Shown here: positions 1-13,500 of the stretch, piece by piece
Layout of the letters: each line of letters opens with the position of its first letter
Position numbering within the stretch: position 1 is the stretch's first letter
Origin: Panonychus citri
Taxonomy: Eukaryota > Arthropoda > Arachnida > Trombidiformes > Tetranychidae
Length of the DNA stretch: 64,000 nt
NCBI RefSeq assembly: GCF_014898815.1
Contig: NW_026515548.1
Location: 1,656,501 to 1,720,500 of the forward strand
Direction of reading: 5' to 3'
Notes under the pieces: model-generated
Told to the model about the DNA's origin: nothing
Seen by the model: only the letters and a program-made list of their open reading frames with translations
Database searches by the model: none
Made by a program: the position numbers and the translations under genes

Positions 1-1374
1 ATTAGTGTTAATTCAATTTTCCAATCATGTTTACTATTCAACAATCTATTTGTGAACTGATTATCCAAAAATTAAACAATTAGATCAACAATATAATAAA
101 GTAAATATTGGTAAGTAAATGAATTTGATTCAAGTATTTTAATTCCTTGATTAAAGTATTCAAATTGTGAATGAATTTTTTTTTCTCCCTCATGAAAGTT
201 ACTAAAAAGTTTCTTAATAAAGCTCATTGTTGTATTATATTGGCGATATTAACGATTATTAAATTAAAACTGATACTCTTCAAGATTAGAATCAAACTCA
301 AAGTATTAATCCGATGAGATGTTTAAATCTTAAAACAATTGGTTAATTATGATTATCATGGTTGTTATCTGATCAGATTCACGGAATCGTGGTCATGATA
401 ACCATGATAATTTTTCTTTCTTTTAATTTGATAATTTGATCATTTATTATTTTCCTGTTTTCATGACTCGTTTCCACTCTGATTAAACTATTTCCGTTTC
501 ATCCGATGCAAATTATACATACTCAGATTTATATCACTCAGGAAGAGATAATTTCCAGAAAAAATTCATGGTAATCATTTAATCATCACATCTTGGCCAT
601 GATTAAGTATATCAATAGGATTTTAGACCAAAATTATGATATAATAATAACAATCAACCAGATAGTAATCAGCATATTAAGAATATGAGTTATTTTCAGT
701 CTTTCTATCAAATGGTCATCACTTTTTGTTTAATTGGTCATCAATTGATCATCATCATCAGAATAAGAATTAAATTTCCTTACCAATGAACTGAATTAAA
801 AAATGAATCAAACTCAATGAAATTGAAGAAGAGTAAATTTTCAGGTTAATTTTTGATATTGAATCTGAATTACAATTAACTAAATAATCATGTTAATCTT
901 AATATTATATTATAAGTGAATCAAAAATAAAAAAAATTATTAACTCTTAACTTTTTTTTTCCTACAAGATATTAGATATTTAGATTATTTAATTATAATC
1001 TTAATCAATTTAATTCAATTGCTCTTCAATTCAAGTACCTTTCTATTGGTCATTTATTCAGGTCAATTAAATTGGAAAACAAATTTATTATTATTAATAA
1101 CGTGCCTTAATCAATTGATTGAAAATTACATGTTGGTTAAGCTGTCCATTAGTTGGTGGTCAGTTTTTGTTGTTGTTGAATTATTAATAAGAAGGAAAAA
1201 GGTTCAGGTCAATTTCATTAATTGAAAATCAAAACTAAGTAACGAAGTAAATTAAGTAACATGAAATTAAAGATTAGATAAAGTTATTGCCTAGAATCTA
1301 ATTCATCGGATTAACAAATTAACTTTTCGACAATTAACTAACTACTACTGTAAATGCACATCGAAAACAATTGA
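1..1374. other. Intergenic, no supported gene
   Basis: AT-rich sequence downstream of the ABCC gene that ends at 1375. Only short open stretches without family resemblance are present. A 12-bp inverted repeat (attatcatggtt at 352-363 and its complement at 400-411) could form a hairpin with a 36-base loop. I see no RNA gene or coding exon. Confidence 0.6.
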
Positions 1375-4300
1375 TTAACAATCGGTTACATGTTTTGAAC
1401 GATAAGATTTCTCAGCAATAGTGAATAACATTTTAGCATATGAAGGGCCAGTTTTAGAAACTAATGATTTAAAGTGACTATTTTCATCTTTCAAGAGTAA
1501 ATATGGTTCTCCATATTCAATCAATTGACCAGCGTCCAATAAGATGATCTTGTCCATGTCGATTATTGTATTTAGTCGATGAGCTACAGTTAGGACAGTA
1601 CAGTCTTTAAACTCTTTTCTAATTGTTTCCTGAATCAGTGAATCAGTTTGATGGTCCATATTTGCAGTAGCTTCGTCCAATATCATTATGCGATTCCGTT
1701 GTAAAAGAGCTCGAATAAGACAAAGTAATTGTCGCTGTCCTAAACTTAAATTAGATCCACCTTGAGTTACTATTGCATCTAAACCACCAGGCATAGACTC
1801 GATTGTCCGTGAAAGATTTACGGCTTTAAGGGTTGACCAAATGGATTCATCTGATTGTTCACTTAATGGATCAAGATTACTACGAATTGTTCCAGTAAAA
1901 AGAAGTGGATCTTGTGGTATTATCGATATTTTCTTTCGTAAATCATGTAAACCAAGTTGTTGAATGTCAATATTGTCGATTAGAACATTTCCTTGAAACT
2001 CTGACAATCGAAACAACACTGATATTAATGAACTTTTTCCAGCACCAGTTCGACCAACAATACCAATCTTTTCTCCTCCTTTAATATCGAAAGTTAAATT
2101 TTTCAAAACTGGATTAACTGATCCTGGATAAGTAAAGTAAACGCTATCGAACTTAATGTTTCCAACATCAGGCCATATTGAAGGTAACAAGTTAGACTTG
2201 GTAGTTTTCCATGAAGGTTCAGAAGGTAAATCACCATACTCGAGGACTCTTTCGACTGCAATCATATATGTCTCAAGATCAGAAGTATTTCTAATTGTCC
2301 ATTGAAGAGCTCCAAATACTGTCAACATCGTTGATAAAATGAGACCAACTTTACCTCCTTCGAATTGGTCCGAGAATGTTAGAAGTATTGTTAGAATTAC
2401 AGCAAGCAATAATAGCATTACGAAGTCGAGAATTACACCGAGCAAACGATTGGCACCAAAGAGCATAAATTTACAAGAGTTATTGTCATTCAAGTATCGA
2501 TAAAACTGCTTAATATACTGAGATTCGTACTGAAAAGCTCGAATAGAAGTGAGTCCTTCGTAAGTTGAGGCGATCTGATCATAAATCGGTGACCTAGCTG
2601 AAGGAAATGAAATCTAAACATTAAAATTAATCCAAAATCAATCATTTTACCGACTCACTTTGTCCTTCAACCCTTGATAAGAATCGAGCCGATTTCAGGT
2701 ATATTTGCCTTACGAAAACACTGAAACAAAAGACAGCAATCGCTGCAACAATAACGTATGGTAAAACTACTGCAGTGATTATAATTAGTCCAAAAAGTTG
2801 CAATAGATCCTATTAATTAAAGACTTAATTGATTTAGAAAACAAACTTATTGTAACAATCTAACTTACCGAATTAGTAATGATTGTATAATACGCAAGTG
2901 TCACGTCGATAACTCCGATATCCCGAGTAAATCTGTTCAATATCCGACCTGAAATTCATTCAAAACAATTTCCAAGTTCTCAAGTATTAGAATAACAACT
3001 CTTAGGTTATACAATCAAAACTTACCCACAGGATTGTTCTCAAAGAAAACTATTGGTGTTCGTAACAATTTACTGAATATTCTATTGTGCAAAGTTTCAG
3101 AAGCTTTCAAACAAATTCGATAGTTCATTCCGAGTCTAATTACAACTCCAACTAATAAGGATATAATTAATCCCAAATAGATTAAACCATTTCGTGTAAC
3201 AAAAGGTTTGGAATATTCTTTGAAACTCATTCCATCCAAAGTTTCATTGAATGATTGTGATAATAAAAGCGACTCATCTGACCAATTAGATAACCAAAGA
3301 TCGACATAGTTCATGATTCCTTGAGATGCGAATGATGTTATTAGGAAAATACCGATCAATATTAAGTTTCCACCAGCTAAAAGATAATCCAAATAAACTC
3401 GACCTTTAAGAGAACCAGATGAGATTTTTTCTTCACGTTGTTCCATTTGTTTCTCAATGATCGAAATTTCATCTAATGGATCCATAAATTGTAAAGAATT
3501 AACTTGTGTCAATGTTTTCGATTGTGTTTTGGTTAATCGTGATGGTGCTGGTAATCCATAAAGTTCATCAATCGATAACATTTCCTCTGATTTCTGATTA
3601 TTCGTTTCAATTTCATTTGATTCTTTAAGAAACTTGATGAAATCTATTCCAATATTATTCAACTCCTTGAACGTACCAAAAGCCAATGCTTGACCTTCAT
3701 TCATGATGAGAATTTTATCTGATCGCTTTAAGAATTGTAATTGATGAGTAATCAATACTCTTGTTTTTTCTTTGAGATAACCATTGATGCATCTACCGAT
3801 TACAGAATAAAATTAAAAATCACAATTCGACAAAGGATCAATAGTTTACTTACTTATCGAAAAGATGTTCAGCTACTCCAGGATCAACGGCACTTAGTGG
3901 ATCATCAAGAAGATAAACATCGGCATCTTCATAAACCGCTCTGTTAATGGTAATGAGATTTCGGGAAAATGGTCAATCTAACTGCCGATTGAAAAATGTA
4001 CATATAATAAACTGAAATGATACTGACCTTGCGAGAGTGACTCTTGCTTTCTGACCACCACTAAGAGTATAACCTTTCTCTCCAACCCAAGTATTGTCTC
4101 CATATGGAAATGATTTTAGGTCTTTTCTCAATGAACAAACGTCAATTACTTTCCGATATCTTTTCTCATTATAATCACGACCAAATAAAATGTTCTGTCT
4201 TATGGTCCCAGCAAATGTCCACGGTTCCTGAGGTGAATAAGATTTTTTTCCAGAAACAATACACGATCCTGATACGGTTACAATCTCATCAAGAAGAGCC

Positions 4301-6422
4301 ATCATTAAGCATGTCTAATAAAGAGAAGAGGAAATTACTTGTAATTTTATAAGATCAGTTAGAGTTTCGATTTCTAAACTCACTTTGGATGAACCAACCG
4401 TACCAATGACCAGTAATAATTCACCAGGTTCCAATTTCAAGGATACATCTTTCAAATGGTCAATTTTCAAGCTCTGGGAGATTAAACATTATTATTTATT
4501 CAGCCATATTTTGATTATTGAACAGTAATTAACTTACATTATCCCATTTACCACGAAATCTATCTAGTTTAATAGAACCTTTGGGAAGACTGGTTCCATA
4601 ATTATTAGATGAATTATTCAAATTGGTAGTTTTTTTATCGTCCATTAGAAGCAAATCCTGAAAAAGTTGACATCTTTCTACTTTATTTACATTTTATTTC
4701 GATGACTGTGTTGAAAATTTACCTGAATTCTTTTAATAGAAACTCGAGCTTCAGAAATTAATCCAATTGCAAGACCAATGTGAAGAGTTACTGGTGTTTT
4801 AAGTGAATTACAAAGAGATAAAGTAATGAATACTAATTCTGGAGTCAATGGTCTTCCAAGTATCACATGGATTAGAAGGCAAGCAAACACCATGATCCGA
4901 GTCGCTGAAGCGTTTGCAACGATGTTCATCAATCTAAGAATCGATGAATTGTATATTTTGACCATTTCTTGTCTAAAATAAATAAAAAACTAGTCAGCAA
5001 ATAGTTAATTGTGATAACTTTTGTCAATTTTTTCTTGTGATTTGTTACTTACTTTCTTATTTTAGAGATAATATCAGCAAATGATTGTTCCCATGTGAAC
5101 ATTTTGATTATCTTAATCGATGAAATCATTTCTTCCATTGATTTTATCCTTTTATCAGTAAGAAGAGCTGTTTCTCTCCTTTCAGATAATTATGAGGAAT
5201 AAACATTATTCAAAGTTATTCTTATTGTAAGTAAAAAAATTTACCTGAATTTATTATAATATTTTCCACACATCGCTTGAAAAGGCATAAGGAATACTAG
5301 AACCACAAGTAGTCCTAAACTTGCGAGACCCAGAATATTTATCATGTAGATTAGACCTGCAACTGCCATAAACGGTCCAATAAAAATGTACATTATACTG
5401 AAAGTCAACTGGAATGATTGAAAAAAACGGACATTAGAACATTTAAAAGATCGAAACTTCCAACTCACATCATCGAATCTTGAAAGATCGTTGGATATTA
5501 CGTTCAAGATATAACCAATATCAGTTTTCATGGTTGCTGCTCGACTCATTTTCAAAAGCTTTTCAGACGAAAGAGGATTAGATGGTTAATTTCTTGGCAG
5601 AATTTGGATCTTAGGACAATTTTTACCTTTTTATAAACTAATACTGTGAGTGCAGTTCGTATTCGAAGACCTTGTCTATTAGTTGAAAGAAAAACGTGAT
5701 GTCGAATCATTCCAAAGGAAAAAATAGTGACGGTTAATCCAATAGAATAGTATAAGCACTCATTCCAGGTCACATTCGAGTAATTGTTACTTGAAAAATA
5801 GCGAACAATTAATCCAAGAAGAAAAGTTTGTATAAAGTTTAACGAATCCTAAAAACAAATTGAGTTGAGAGAGAGAGAGAGAGAAAGAATCACATATTCA
5901 TTAAAAGCCAATTAATTGATTTCATGAAATAAATACATCAACCGTTAAGAAAATACAGTTTAAGACTGTCGTTAGTCCATAGGTTTTGATGATGGTCTTA
6001 AGTAAACTGGGAGCCTGACCTTTAGATTTAGCATCTTTAATTTGCCGATTCCAATTTCTATTTGATAATTAAAAACAAATCGAGTAATTAAACACTTTAA
6101 CCTTAGAAGCCCTACAATTTTATTTCATTAATAATATAGAAGTATTAATTGTAATGAATACAAGTAACTCACCTTTCTAAATCCGTTGTAACCTTAAGAG
6201 CTTCATCATCACTAGGACACTTGAAAAAATCGTCTTTATTTGGTTCACGACTGAGACCGATCCACATGAAACTTGCATGCCAACTAGAAAATTGGATTTG
6301 GTGAAAAAATAAATTGAAAAAACACAACAATATATCAAATGAACTTACAAGAAGAAAATTTTTGACAATAGACAAGCATCATCATAGTGACTTGGATTAG
6401 TGATGGTCTCCGGTCTATCCAT
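1375..6422 (-). CDS. ABCC-subfamily (MRP-type) ABC transporter, 16 exons, 1318 aa
   Basis: Full-size ABC exporter of the C subfamily, expected to pump organic anions and conjugates across a membrane using ATP. Exons, in transcription order: 6422-6349, 6283-6173, 6057-5943, 5848-5627, 5558-5469, 5408-5245, 5178-5053, 4972-4723, 4657-4538, 4473-4384, 4314-4028, 3940-3854, 3792-3026, 2948-2869, 2809-2659, 2597-1375. All junctions are GT-AG and the phases close exactly. It has two membrane domains and two nucleotide-binding domains and lacks the extra N-terminal TMD0, like ABCC4. NBD1 has signature LSGGQKARV and Walker B VYLLDDP, but its Walker A reads GTVGSSK (residues 448-454), with Ser in place of the last invariant Gly. 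NBD2 is canonical: GRTGAGKSS near residue 1094, LSLGQRQL, IMILDEATA and AHR. The start is chosen because a typical short ABCC N-terminus follows it. ABCC membership is firm; the substrate is unknown. Confidence 0.93.
5867..5885. repeat. (GA)n microsatellite in an ABCC intron
   Basis: A short uninterrupted GA dinucleotide run lies in the third intron of the first ABCC gene. Similar GA/AG runs occur at 47590-47602 and 53111-53130. Confidence 0.9.
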
Positions 6423-7539
6423 TTACTTGATGATACCCAAATAATAAGCATTAATTTGTTTGGATGATTTGAAACACTTTTTAACAAGAAAAAAGTATCA
6501 ATAATATTGATTTGAGTAAGAAAACAAAGATTTGAGATCAACGGTAATTGAAAAATTTCCTTTTGATAATCAGTATTAATCAGAGATTTTATCTTCTCAA
6601 GATATCTTATCAAATAATTCATTACGAGGCAGTTATCACTGTCACATTTATAATAATTACTTGACTACTTTTTGGATGTCAACTTTATTTTTTATTCCAA
6701 AACTTTGTTGCGATTGACTGAGTTCGTCAGAAGTGGTAGAACGTTCAATAGATCCTCTAGAGGATTAGTATGGATTATTTGAATTGCGGAATTTATCTGT
6801 TTAGTCCATACTCAACTCAAATAAAAATTTTATGTAATATCATTCTAATTATTAATGGTTGCATTGTCAAGTTAATCACCAATAGGACTTGTGTTTCATG
6901 ATCTGAATAATCCATACAGTAATGTATGATGCATTACTAATAAAATTACTGAAATAAAGGTTTACAATCATAGAGCTGCTGATTTTCCCGGCATTGCTTC
7001 AGTTCAAAAAGGCAAAAGCAATTAAAGAAGCTCTTGTTTGGCTCGTCAGTAACAACTATCAGCCTCTTTCTTTTTCTTTTTCTACTGAACTTTTCCCTCG
7101 CACCGTAATTTTCCCTCTTTTCTCTTTCTTTTCCCTCTGTCTTCTTCTCTTTCGACAAAGTATCGATGACCATCGATTTTGGTAAAAATTATTGAATCAC
7201 AATCGATTATTGGCAAATCCAATAATCGCACACCACTAAATGCATAGGGAGGTCATTGATGAACCTGTTTGTTGCATTGATCATAAGCTGAATCGTATTA
7301 ACGATTCATTGACTCATTGAGACATCGTACTTGGACCTCATTTGCCAAGTGAGAAATATTGATAAACTATTCAAATAGATAAACAATTTCAGTGATGTTG
7401 AGGCCTATAACTCTATAAAATCATTTCGCCTCATATCCTTTATTCTGCGAGCTTATTGCATTCTGAAATTTACAGTGCAGACCATGAAAATCCTGATTTA
7501 TTATTAATGTGAAAGAAAATGTCAGTATCTATAAAATTC
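6423..7539. other. Intergenic between ABCC 5' end and silk-gene 3' end
   Basis: This stretch separates the 5' end of the ABCC gene from the 3' end of the repeat-protein gene, both on the minus strand. It should contain the ABCC promoter, but I see no clear TATA box. Short open frames here, including a basic Lys/Arg-rich one near 6946-7173, resemble no family and are probably chance. Confidence 0.5.
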
Positions 7540-7545
7540 TTTATT
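7540..7545 (-). terminator. Polyadenylation signal of the silk-like gene
   Basis: The complement reads AATAAA, 40 bases beyond the stop codon of the serine/glycine repeat protein. The position is normal for a polyadenylation signal. Confidence 0.6.
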
Positions 7546-7584
7546 GGTAAATTTCCTTCTCGAGTTTTAAAACATGGATATTAT

Positions 7585-10500
7585 TTAAGCATAGCAGTAA
7601 CAAGTTTTGCCAGACTGATTTACAAAGGATAAAATCGCTGAAGTAGCCGCAGCAGAAGATCCTGATGAGCCAGATGATGCTGAGTTAGCAGATCCTGAAC
7701 CAGTTGATGAACCAGTTGATGAACCAGTTGCTGAACCAGTTGCTGAACCAGTTGCTGAACCAGTTGCTGAACCAGTTGATGAACCTGAAGCAGCAGCAGA
7801 GCCATTACCGGTAGCAGCAGATGATGATCCTGATGAACCATTAGCAGATCCTGATGATGATGATGAATTTGAGTTACCGGCAGTAGAAGCGGTAGAAGCT
7901 CCTGATGAGCCTGATGATGAACCGGATGATGATGCGCCAGATGATGCTGAGTTAGCAGATCCTGAACCAGATGATGTACCAGATGATGAACCAGTTGCTG
8001 AACCAGTTGATGAACCTGAAGCAGCAGCAGAGCCATTACCGGTAGCAGCAGATGATGATCCTGATGAACCATTAGCAGATCCTGATGATGATGATGAATT
8101 TGAGTTACCGGCAGAAGCGGTAGAAGCTCCTGATGAGCCTGATGATGAACCGGATGATGATGCGCCAGATGATGCTGAGTTAGCAGATCCTGAACCAGAT
8201 GATGTACCAGATGATGAACCAGTTGCTGAACCAGTTGATGAACCTGAAGCAGCAGCAGATGATGATCCTGATGAACCATTAGCAGATCCTGATGATGATG
8301 ATGAATTTGAGTTACCGGCAGTAGAAGCGGTAGAAGCTCCTGATGAGCCTGATGATGAACCGGATGATGATGCGCCTGATGATGCTGAGTTAGCAGATCC
8401 TGAACCAGATGATGTACCAGATGATGTACCAGATGATGAACCAGTTGCTGAACCAGTTGATGAACCTGAAGCAGCAGCAGAGCCATTACCGGTAGCAGCA
8501 GATGATGATCCTGATGAACCATTAGCAGATCCTGATGATGATGATGAATTTGAGTTACCGGCAGTAGAAGCGGTAGAAGCTCCTGATGAGCCTGATGATG
8601 AACCGGATGATGATGCGCCTGATGATGCTGAGTTAGCAGATCCTGAACCAGATGATGTACCAGATGATGTACCAGTTGCTGAACCAGTTGATGAACCTGA
8701 AGCAGCAGCAGAGCCATTACCGGTAGCAGCAGATGATGATCCTGATGAACCATTAGCAGATCCTGATGATGATGATGAATTTGAGTTACCGGCAGTAGAA
8801 GCGGTAGAAGCTCCTGATGAGCCTGATGATGAACCGGATGATGATGCGCCAGATGATGCTGAGTTAGCAGATCCTGAACCAGATGATGTACCAGATGATG
8901 AACCAGTTGCTGAACCAGTTGATGAACCTGAAGCAGCAGCAGAGCCATTACCGGTAGCAGCAGATGATGATCCTGATGAACCATTAGCAGATCCTGATGA
9001 TGATGATGAATTTGAGTTACCGGCAGAAGCGGTAGAAGCTCCTGATGAGCCTGATGATGAACCGGATGATGATGCGCCAGATGATGCTGAGTTAGCAGAT
9101 CCTGAACCAGATGATGTACCAGATGATGTACCAGATGATGAACCAGTTGCTGAACCAGTTGATGAACCTGAAGCAGCAGCAGAGCCATTACCGGTAGCAG
9201 CAGATGATGATCCTGATGAACCATTAGCAGATCCTGATGATGATGATGAATTTGAGTTACCGGCAGTAGAAGCGGTAGAAGCTCCTGATGAGCCTGATGA
9301 TGAACCGGATGATGATGCGCCTGATGATGCTGAGTTAGCAGATCCTGAACCAGATGATGTACCAGATGATGAACCAGTTGCTGAACCAGTTGATGAACCT
9401 GAAGCAGCAGCAGAGCCATTACCGGTAGCAGCAGATGATGATCCTGATGAACCATTAGCAGATCCTGATGATGATGATGAATTTGAGTTACCGGCAGTAG
9501 AAGCGGTAGAAGCTCCTGATGAGCCTGATGATGAACCAGATGATGTACCAGATGATGAACCAGTTGCTGAACCAGTTGATGAACCAGTTGATGAACCAGT
9601 TGCTGAACCAGTTGATGAACCTGAAGCAGCAGCAGATGATGATCCTGATGAACCATTAGCAGATCCTGATGATGATGATGAATTTGAGTTACCGGCAGTA
9701 GAAGCGGTAGAAGCTCCTGATGAGCCTGATGATGAACCGGATGATGATGCGCCTGATGATGCTGAGTTAGCAGATCCTGAACCAGATGATGTACCAGATG
9801 ATGTACCAGATGATGAACCAGTTGCTGAACCAGTTGATGAACCTGAAGCAGCAGCAGAGCCATTACCGGTAGCAGCAGATGATGATCCTGATGAACCATT
9901 AGCAGATCCTGATGATGATGATGAATTTGAGTTACCGGCAGAAGCGGTAGAAGCTCCTGATGAGCCTGATGATGAACCGGATGATGATGCGCCTGATGAT
10001 GCTGAGTTAGCAGATCCTGAACCAGATGATGTACCAGATGATGTACCAGATGATGAACCAGTTGCTGAACCAGTTGATGAACCTGAAGCAGCAGCAGAGC
10101 CATTACCGGTAGCAGCAGATGATGATCCTGATGAACCATTAGCAGATCCTGATGATGATGATGAATTTGAGTTACCGGCAGTAGAAGCGGTAGAAGCTCC
10201 TGATGAGCCTGATGATGAACCGGATGATGATGCGCCTGATGATGCTGAGTTAGCAGATCCTGAACCAGATGATGTACCAGATGATGTACCAGATGATGAA
10301 CCAGTTGCTGAACCAGTTGATGAACCTGAAGCAGCAGCAGAGCCATTACCGGTAGCAGCAGATGATGATCCTGATGAACCATTAGCAGATCCTGATGATG
10401 ATGATGAATTTGAGTTACCGGCAGTAGAAGCGGTAGAAGCTCCTGATGAGCCTGATGATGAACCGGATGATGATGCGCCAGATGATGCTGAGTTAGCAGA

Positions 10501-13500
10501 TCCTGAACCAGATGATGTACCAGATGATGTACCAGATGATGTACCAGATGATGAACCAGTTGCTGAACCAGTTGATGAACCTGAAGCAGCAGCAGAGCCA
10601 TTACCGGTAGCAGCAGATGATGATCCTGATGAACCATTAGCAGATCCTGATGATGATGATGAATTTGAGTTACCGGCAGTAGAAGCGGTAGAAGCTCCTG
10701 ATGAGCCTGATGATGAACCGGATGATGATGCGCCAGATGATGCTGAGTTAGCAGATCCTGAACCAGATGATGTACCAGATGATGAACCAGTTGCTGAACC
10801 AGTTGATGAACCTGAAGCAGCAGCAGAGCCATTACCGGTAGCAGCAGATGATGATCCTGATGAACCATTAGCAGATCCTGATGATGATGATGAATTTGAG
10901 TTACCGGCAGAAGCGGTAGAAGCTCCTGATGAGCCTGATGATGAACCGGATGATGATGCGCCAGATGATGCTGAGTTAGCAGATCCTGAACCAGATGATG
11001 TACCAGATGATGAACCAGTTGCTGAACCAGTTGATGAACCTGAAGCAGCAGCAGAGCCATTACCGGTAGCAGCAGATGATGATCCTGATGAACCATTAGC
11101 AGATCCTGATGATGATGATGAATTTGAGTTACCGGCAGTAGAAGCGGTAGAAGCTCCTGATGAGCCTGATGATGAACCGGATGATGATGCGCCAGATGAT
11201 GCTGAGTTAGCAGATCCTGAACCAGATGATGTACCAGATGATGAACCAGTTGCTGAACCAGTTGATGAACCTGAAGCAGCAGCAGAGCCATTACCGGTAG
11301 CAGCAGATGATGATCCTGATGAACCATTAGCAGATCCTGATGATGATGAATTTGAGTTACCGGCAGTAGAAGCGGTAGAAGCTCCTGATGAGCCTGATGA
11401 TGAACCGGATGATGATGCGCCTGATGAGCCTGATGATGCTGAGTTAGCAGATCCTGAACCAGATGATGTACCAGATGATGAACCAGTTGCTGAACCAGTT
11501 GATGAACCTGAAGCAGCAGCAGCAGATGATGATCCTGATGAACCATTAGCAGATCCTGATGATGATGAATTTGAGTTACCGGCAGTAGAAGCGTTAGAAG
11601 CTCCTGATGAGCCTGATGATGAACCGGATGATGATGCGCCTGATGATGCTGAGTTAGCAGATCCTGAACCAGATGATGTACCAGATGATGAACCAGTTGC
11701 TGAACCAGTTGATGAACCTGAAGCAGCAGCAGAGCCATTACCGGTAGCAGCAGATGATGATCCTGATGAACCATTAGCAGATCCTGATGATGATGATGAA
11801 TTTGAGTTACCGGCAGTAGAAGCGGTAGAAGCTCCTGATGAGCCTGATGATGAACCGGATGATGATGCGCCAGATGATGCTGAGTTAGCAGATCCTGAAC
11901 CAGATGATGTACCAGATGATGAACCAGTTGCTGAACCAGTTGATGAACCTGAAGCAGCAGCAGAGCCATTACCGGTAGCAGCAGATGATGATCCTGATGA
12001 ACCATTAGCAGATCCTGATGATGATGATGAATTTGAGTTACCGGCAGAAGCGGTAGAAGCTCCTGATGAGCCTGATGATGAACCGGATGATGATGCGCCT
12101 GATGATGCTGAGTTAGCAGATCCTGAACCAGATGATGTACCAGATGATGTACCAGATGATGAACCAGTTGCTGAACCAGTTGATGAACCTGAAGCAGCAG
12201 CAGCCATTACCGGTAGCAGCAGATGATGATCCTGATGAACCATTAGCAGATCCTGATGATGATGATGAATTTGAGTTACCGGCAGTAGAAGCGGTAGAAG
12301 CTCCTGATGAGCCTGATGATGAACCGGATGATGATGCGCCAGATGATGCTGAGTTAGCAGATCCTGAACCAGATGATGTACCAGATGATGAACCAGTTGC
12401 TGAACCAGTTGATGAACCTGAAGCAGCAGCAGAGCCATTACCGGTAGCAGCAGATGATGATCCTGATGAACCATTAGCAGATCCTGATGATGATGATGAA
12501 TTTGAGTTACCGGCAGTAGAAGCGGTAGAAGCTCCTGATGAGCCTGATGATGAACCGGATGATGATGCGCCAGATGATGCTGAGTTAGCAGATCCTGAAC
12601 CAGATGATGTACCAGATGATGAACCAGTTGCTGAACCAGTTGATGAACCCAGCAGCAGAGCCATTACCGGTAGCAGCAGATGATGATCCTGATGAACCAT
12701 TAGCAGATCCTGATGATGATGAATTTGAGTTACCGGCAGTAGAAGCGGTAGAAGCTCCTGATGAGCCTGATGATGAACCGGATGATGATGCGCCTGATGA
12801 GCCTGATGATGCTGAGTTAGCAGATCCTGAACCAGATGATGTACCAGATGATGTACCAGATGATGTACCAGATGATGAACCAGTTGATGAACCTGAAGCA
12901 GCAGCAGAGCCATTACCGGTAGCAGCAGATGATGATCCTGATGAACCATTAGCAGATCCTGATGATGATGAATTTGAGTTACCGGCAGTAGAAGCGGTAG
13001 AAGCTCCTGATGAGCCTGATGATGAACCGGATGATGATGCGCCTGATGATGCTGAGTTAGCAGATCCTGAACCAGATGATGTACCAGATGATGAACCAGT
13101 TGCTGAACCAGTTGATGAACCTGAAGCAGCAGCAGAGCCATTACCGGTAGCAGCAGATGATGATCCTGATGAACCATTAGCAGATCCTGATGATGATGAT
13201 GAATTTGAGTTACCGGCAGTAGAAGCGGTAGAAGCTCCTGATGAGCCTGATGATGAACCGGATGATGATGCGCCAGATGATGCTGAGTTAGCAGATCCTG
13301 AACCAGATGATGTACCAGATGATGAACCAGTTGCTGAACCAGTTGATGAACCTGAAGCAGCAGCAGATGATGATCCTGATGAACCATTAGCAGATCCTGA
13401 TGATGATGATGAATTTGAGTTACCGGCAGTAGAAGCGGTAGAAGCTCCTGATGAGCCTGATGATGAACCGGATGATGATGCGCCAGATGATGCTGAGTTA

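Noticed and set aside
1019..1225. Small plus-strand open frame
   Set aside because: It starts at a non-ATG codon, has no family features and lies in AT-rich sequence.
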